Shown here piece after piece: positions 62,637 to 64,000 of a DNA stretch of 64,000 bases; position 1 is the first letter of the stretch; each line of letters opens with the position of its first letter. The notes under the pieces were generated by a model, which did not search any database, was not told where the DNA came from, and was given only the letters and a program-made list of their open reading frames with translations. The translations under genes and the position numbers were made by a program. The DNA comes from JASJAR01 sp038530285 (lineage in GTDB: Bacteria > Pseudomonadota > Alphaproteobacteria > Rhodobacterales > Rhodobacteraceae). Where the stretch lies: contig JBCBCY010000003.1 of the NCBI GenBank assembly GCA_038530285.1, positions 124,001 through 188,000 on the forward strand, written 5' to 3'.

Positions 62637-63961
62637 CAGTCCTTCTTGCCGATCAACCGCCCGCGCAACCAGCCCGAAAACCAGTCCATGAACATCACCA
62701 TCAAGATCACCAGAACGATGTAATAGGCCACCTCCTCCCAGTCCTTCTGGGTCTGAATGGCCTGGGTCAACATCAAGCCGATGCCGCCGCCGGTGATGGC
62801 ACCAATGATCGTGGCCGACCGGGTATTGGATTCCAGAAAGTACAAGATCTGTGCCAGCAAGACCGGCACCACCTGGGGGATTACCCCAAACCGGTAACGC
62901 TGCAAGGGCTTGGCGCCGGTGGACGACACGCCCTCGATCTGTTTGTCATCGACGTTTTCCAGCGCTTCAGAGAAGATCTTGCCGAAGGTGCCGGTGTCGG
63001 TGATCAGGATGGCCAGCGCACCGGTCAGCGGCCCGGGCCCAAAAGCGCGCGCCAGAACCACCGTCCAGATCAGTGCGTCCACGCCGCGCACGAAGTCAAA
63101 CAGGCGCCGGGTCGCCGCCCTGAGCAGCATCACCGGCGTGAACTTTTTGGCCGCCAAAAAGGCCAGCGGCAGCGCGATGATCGCCGCCCCCATCGTGCCC
63201 AGAAACGCCATCAGGATGGTCTCGCCAATGGCCCAGGCCACGTCCTTATGGCGCCACATGCCGTTGTTCCAAAAGTCCGACAGGGCCCCGGCGATGTTTC
63301 CGCGCGTGGGGTCCAACTGCGGCCCGAAGACAATCTGGCTCAGGCTCGCGCCATAATAGGGGCTATCAAGCGTGAACCAGAACAGCTCCCAGCCGGGGAA
63401 GTAGTTGAACACTTCCGATTTGGCCCCCGTCAAGGTGATGCGGCCCTCGGGCGTGGTGATGCCGATCCGCCGGTCCGACGCTGAAATCCAGTCGGGCAAG
63501 TCCCCGGACAGGTTGCTTGTCAAGGTCCGGCCTTCGGCCTGCACTTCGATCAGGCCATAGCCCGGCACGTCAATCTCGGTCCGGTTTTCAGGCAGATAGC
63601 GCACGATATGATCGGCCCCCAGATCGATGGTGACGATCTCTCCGTCAGCGCCAGACAGGGTGACCCAATCAGGGTGCGTGCCGTTTTCGTAGCGGCCCTT
63701 GCGCTCGCCTTCGATGGCGAAATCCACCGCACCGGTGCGGTTGGACCGCGTCACATGAACCTTGTGCGACCAACTGTCAGCCGCCAGCGTGACGGCATTG
63801 TCCCAGTTGGCGCGCTGAGCCAGCCCGGGGATGTCGAAGGCAAAGAAGATATAGACGAAATAGGCAAAGATCACGGCCGGGAAGGCAAAGCTCACCAGGC
63901 GTTTTTTGCGAAACAGCGCGTCGGCGTTTTCTTTTGCAAACGTCAGATCGGCGGTGCTCAT
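62636..63961 (-). CDS. phnE: Phosphonate ABC transporter permease PhnE, long form
   Basis: The 441-residue product is longer than classic PhnE (about 260-300). An N-terminal membrane segment (FAFPAVIFAYFVYIFFAF) is followed by a soluble insert of about 160 residues (near 50-210) and then by the permease domain with the EAA loop (SEALENVDDKQIEGVSSTGA). It imports phosphonates with PhnC/PhnD. The gene to its right overlaps by an ATGA and is probably a second permease. The long form is known in Rhodobacterales. Confidence 0.88.
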   Translation of the reverse strand: MSTADLTFAKENADALFRKKRLVSFAFPAVIFAYFVYIFFAFDIPGLAQRANWDNAVTLAADSWSHKVHVTRSNRTGAVDFAIEGERKGRYENGTHPDWVTLSGADGEIVTIDLGADHIVRYLPENRTEIDVPGYGLIEVQAEGRTLTSNLSGDLPDWISASDRRIGITTPEGRITLTGAKSEVFNYFPGWELFWFTLDSPYYGASLSQIVFGPQLDPTRGNIAGALSDFWNNGMWRHKDVAWAIGETILMAFLGTMGAAIIALPLAFLAAKKFTPVMLLRAATRRLFDFVRGVDALIWTVVLARAFGPGPLTGALAILITDTGTFGKIFSEALENVDDKQIEGVSSTGAKPLQRYRFGVIPQVVPVLLAQILYFLESNTRSATIIGAITGGGIGLMLTQAIQTQKDWEEVAYYIVLVILMVMFMDWFSGWLRGRLIGKKD

Positions 63962-64000
63962 GCGTGGGCTCCTTCGCTCAACCGGTTGCGGAAGCGGCTC
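63958..64000 (-). CDS. 3' end of an upstream phosphonate-operon gene, partial
   Basis: Only the last 13 codons (ending RNRLSEGAHA, stop TGA at 63960-63958) are in the window. The stop overlaps the PhnE start by ATGA. By position this is probably the first PhnE permease or another phn gene. The fragment is too short to identify. Confidence 0.5.
   Translation of the reverse strand, partial: SRFRNRLSEGAHA

Overview
The window is GC-rich, densely coded DNA with no phage, IS or plasmid genes. It fits a chromosome of the Roseobacter/Rhodobacteraceae group (Alphaproteobacteria). The evidence is the gene content: a class I lysyl-tRNA synthetase, groESL under a CIRCE operator, an NDUFS4-type complex I accessory protein, a TRAP transporter, PuuD-type urate oxidation, a non-pyrrolysine MttB homologue, a long-form phosphonate permease, an orphan CtrA-like regulator and a TGA-N9-TCA iron box. 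The species cannot be named from the sequence alone.

Layout. 1-6.4 kb: the end of ettA, a GNAT enzyme, an orphan UgpE-like permease, a PAS-GGDEF-EAL protein, and groESL with promoter, CIRCE and terminator. 6.4-13.3 kb: a three-gene envelope operon with two tandem M23 lipoproteins, then nadD, dacB, a cluster of GC-rich hairpins, a TerB-like gene, lysK and a DUF4864 gene. 13.4-20.8 kb: a beta-helix (pectate-lyase-like) protein, small conserved genes, a CtrA-like regulator with a degenerate receiver, an L,D-transpeptidase, a cold-shock protein and a VOC protein. 20.9-26.1 kb: a DUF4145 gene directly behind uvrB, a possible small RNA, an NDUFS4-like gene, a GNAT, an inositol-phosphatase-like gene and tRNA-Arg(TCT).

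26.1-41.9 kb is catabolic. A Gfo/Idh/MocA oxidoreductase stands next to a dctPQM TRAP transporter, followed by uraH and puuD (urate to OHCU). Next is a tightly coupled operon of GntR, a DapA-superfamily lyase or deaminase, an aldehyde dehydrogenase, an MttB-family methyltransferase, a 2-oxoglutarate/Fe(II) oxygenase and a FAD amino-acid-oxidase-like protein. This operon looks like a pathway for an N-methylated (betaine-like) amino acid and is a main candidate for new biology. Adenine deaminase and ispD follow on the other strand.

42-51.7 kb: a glycosyltransferase, an iron-regulated Fe(III)-binding protein, and then a compact biosynthetic-looking cluster. The cluster holds a KASIII-like synthase, an NAD-dependent epimerase/reductase, an MBL-fold hydrolase, a PaaK/F390-synthetase-like adenylating enzyme, a GNAT-like acyltransferase and a Rieske oxygenase, in one operon with mostly 4-nt overlaps. 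A convergent ATP-grasp ligase lies at its end. I do not recognise a described product and rank this the most interesting system in the window.

51.8-64 kb: a sugar ABC transporter with an SDR dehydrogenase under a LacI-type operator, an RND efflux pair, a YcaQ-type DNA glycosylase, and part of a phosphonate locus (PhnE permease, SDR, hexapeptide transferase) running off the right edge.
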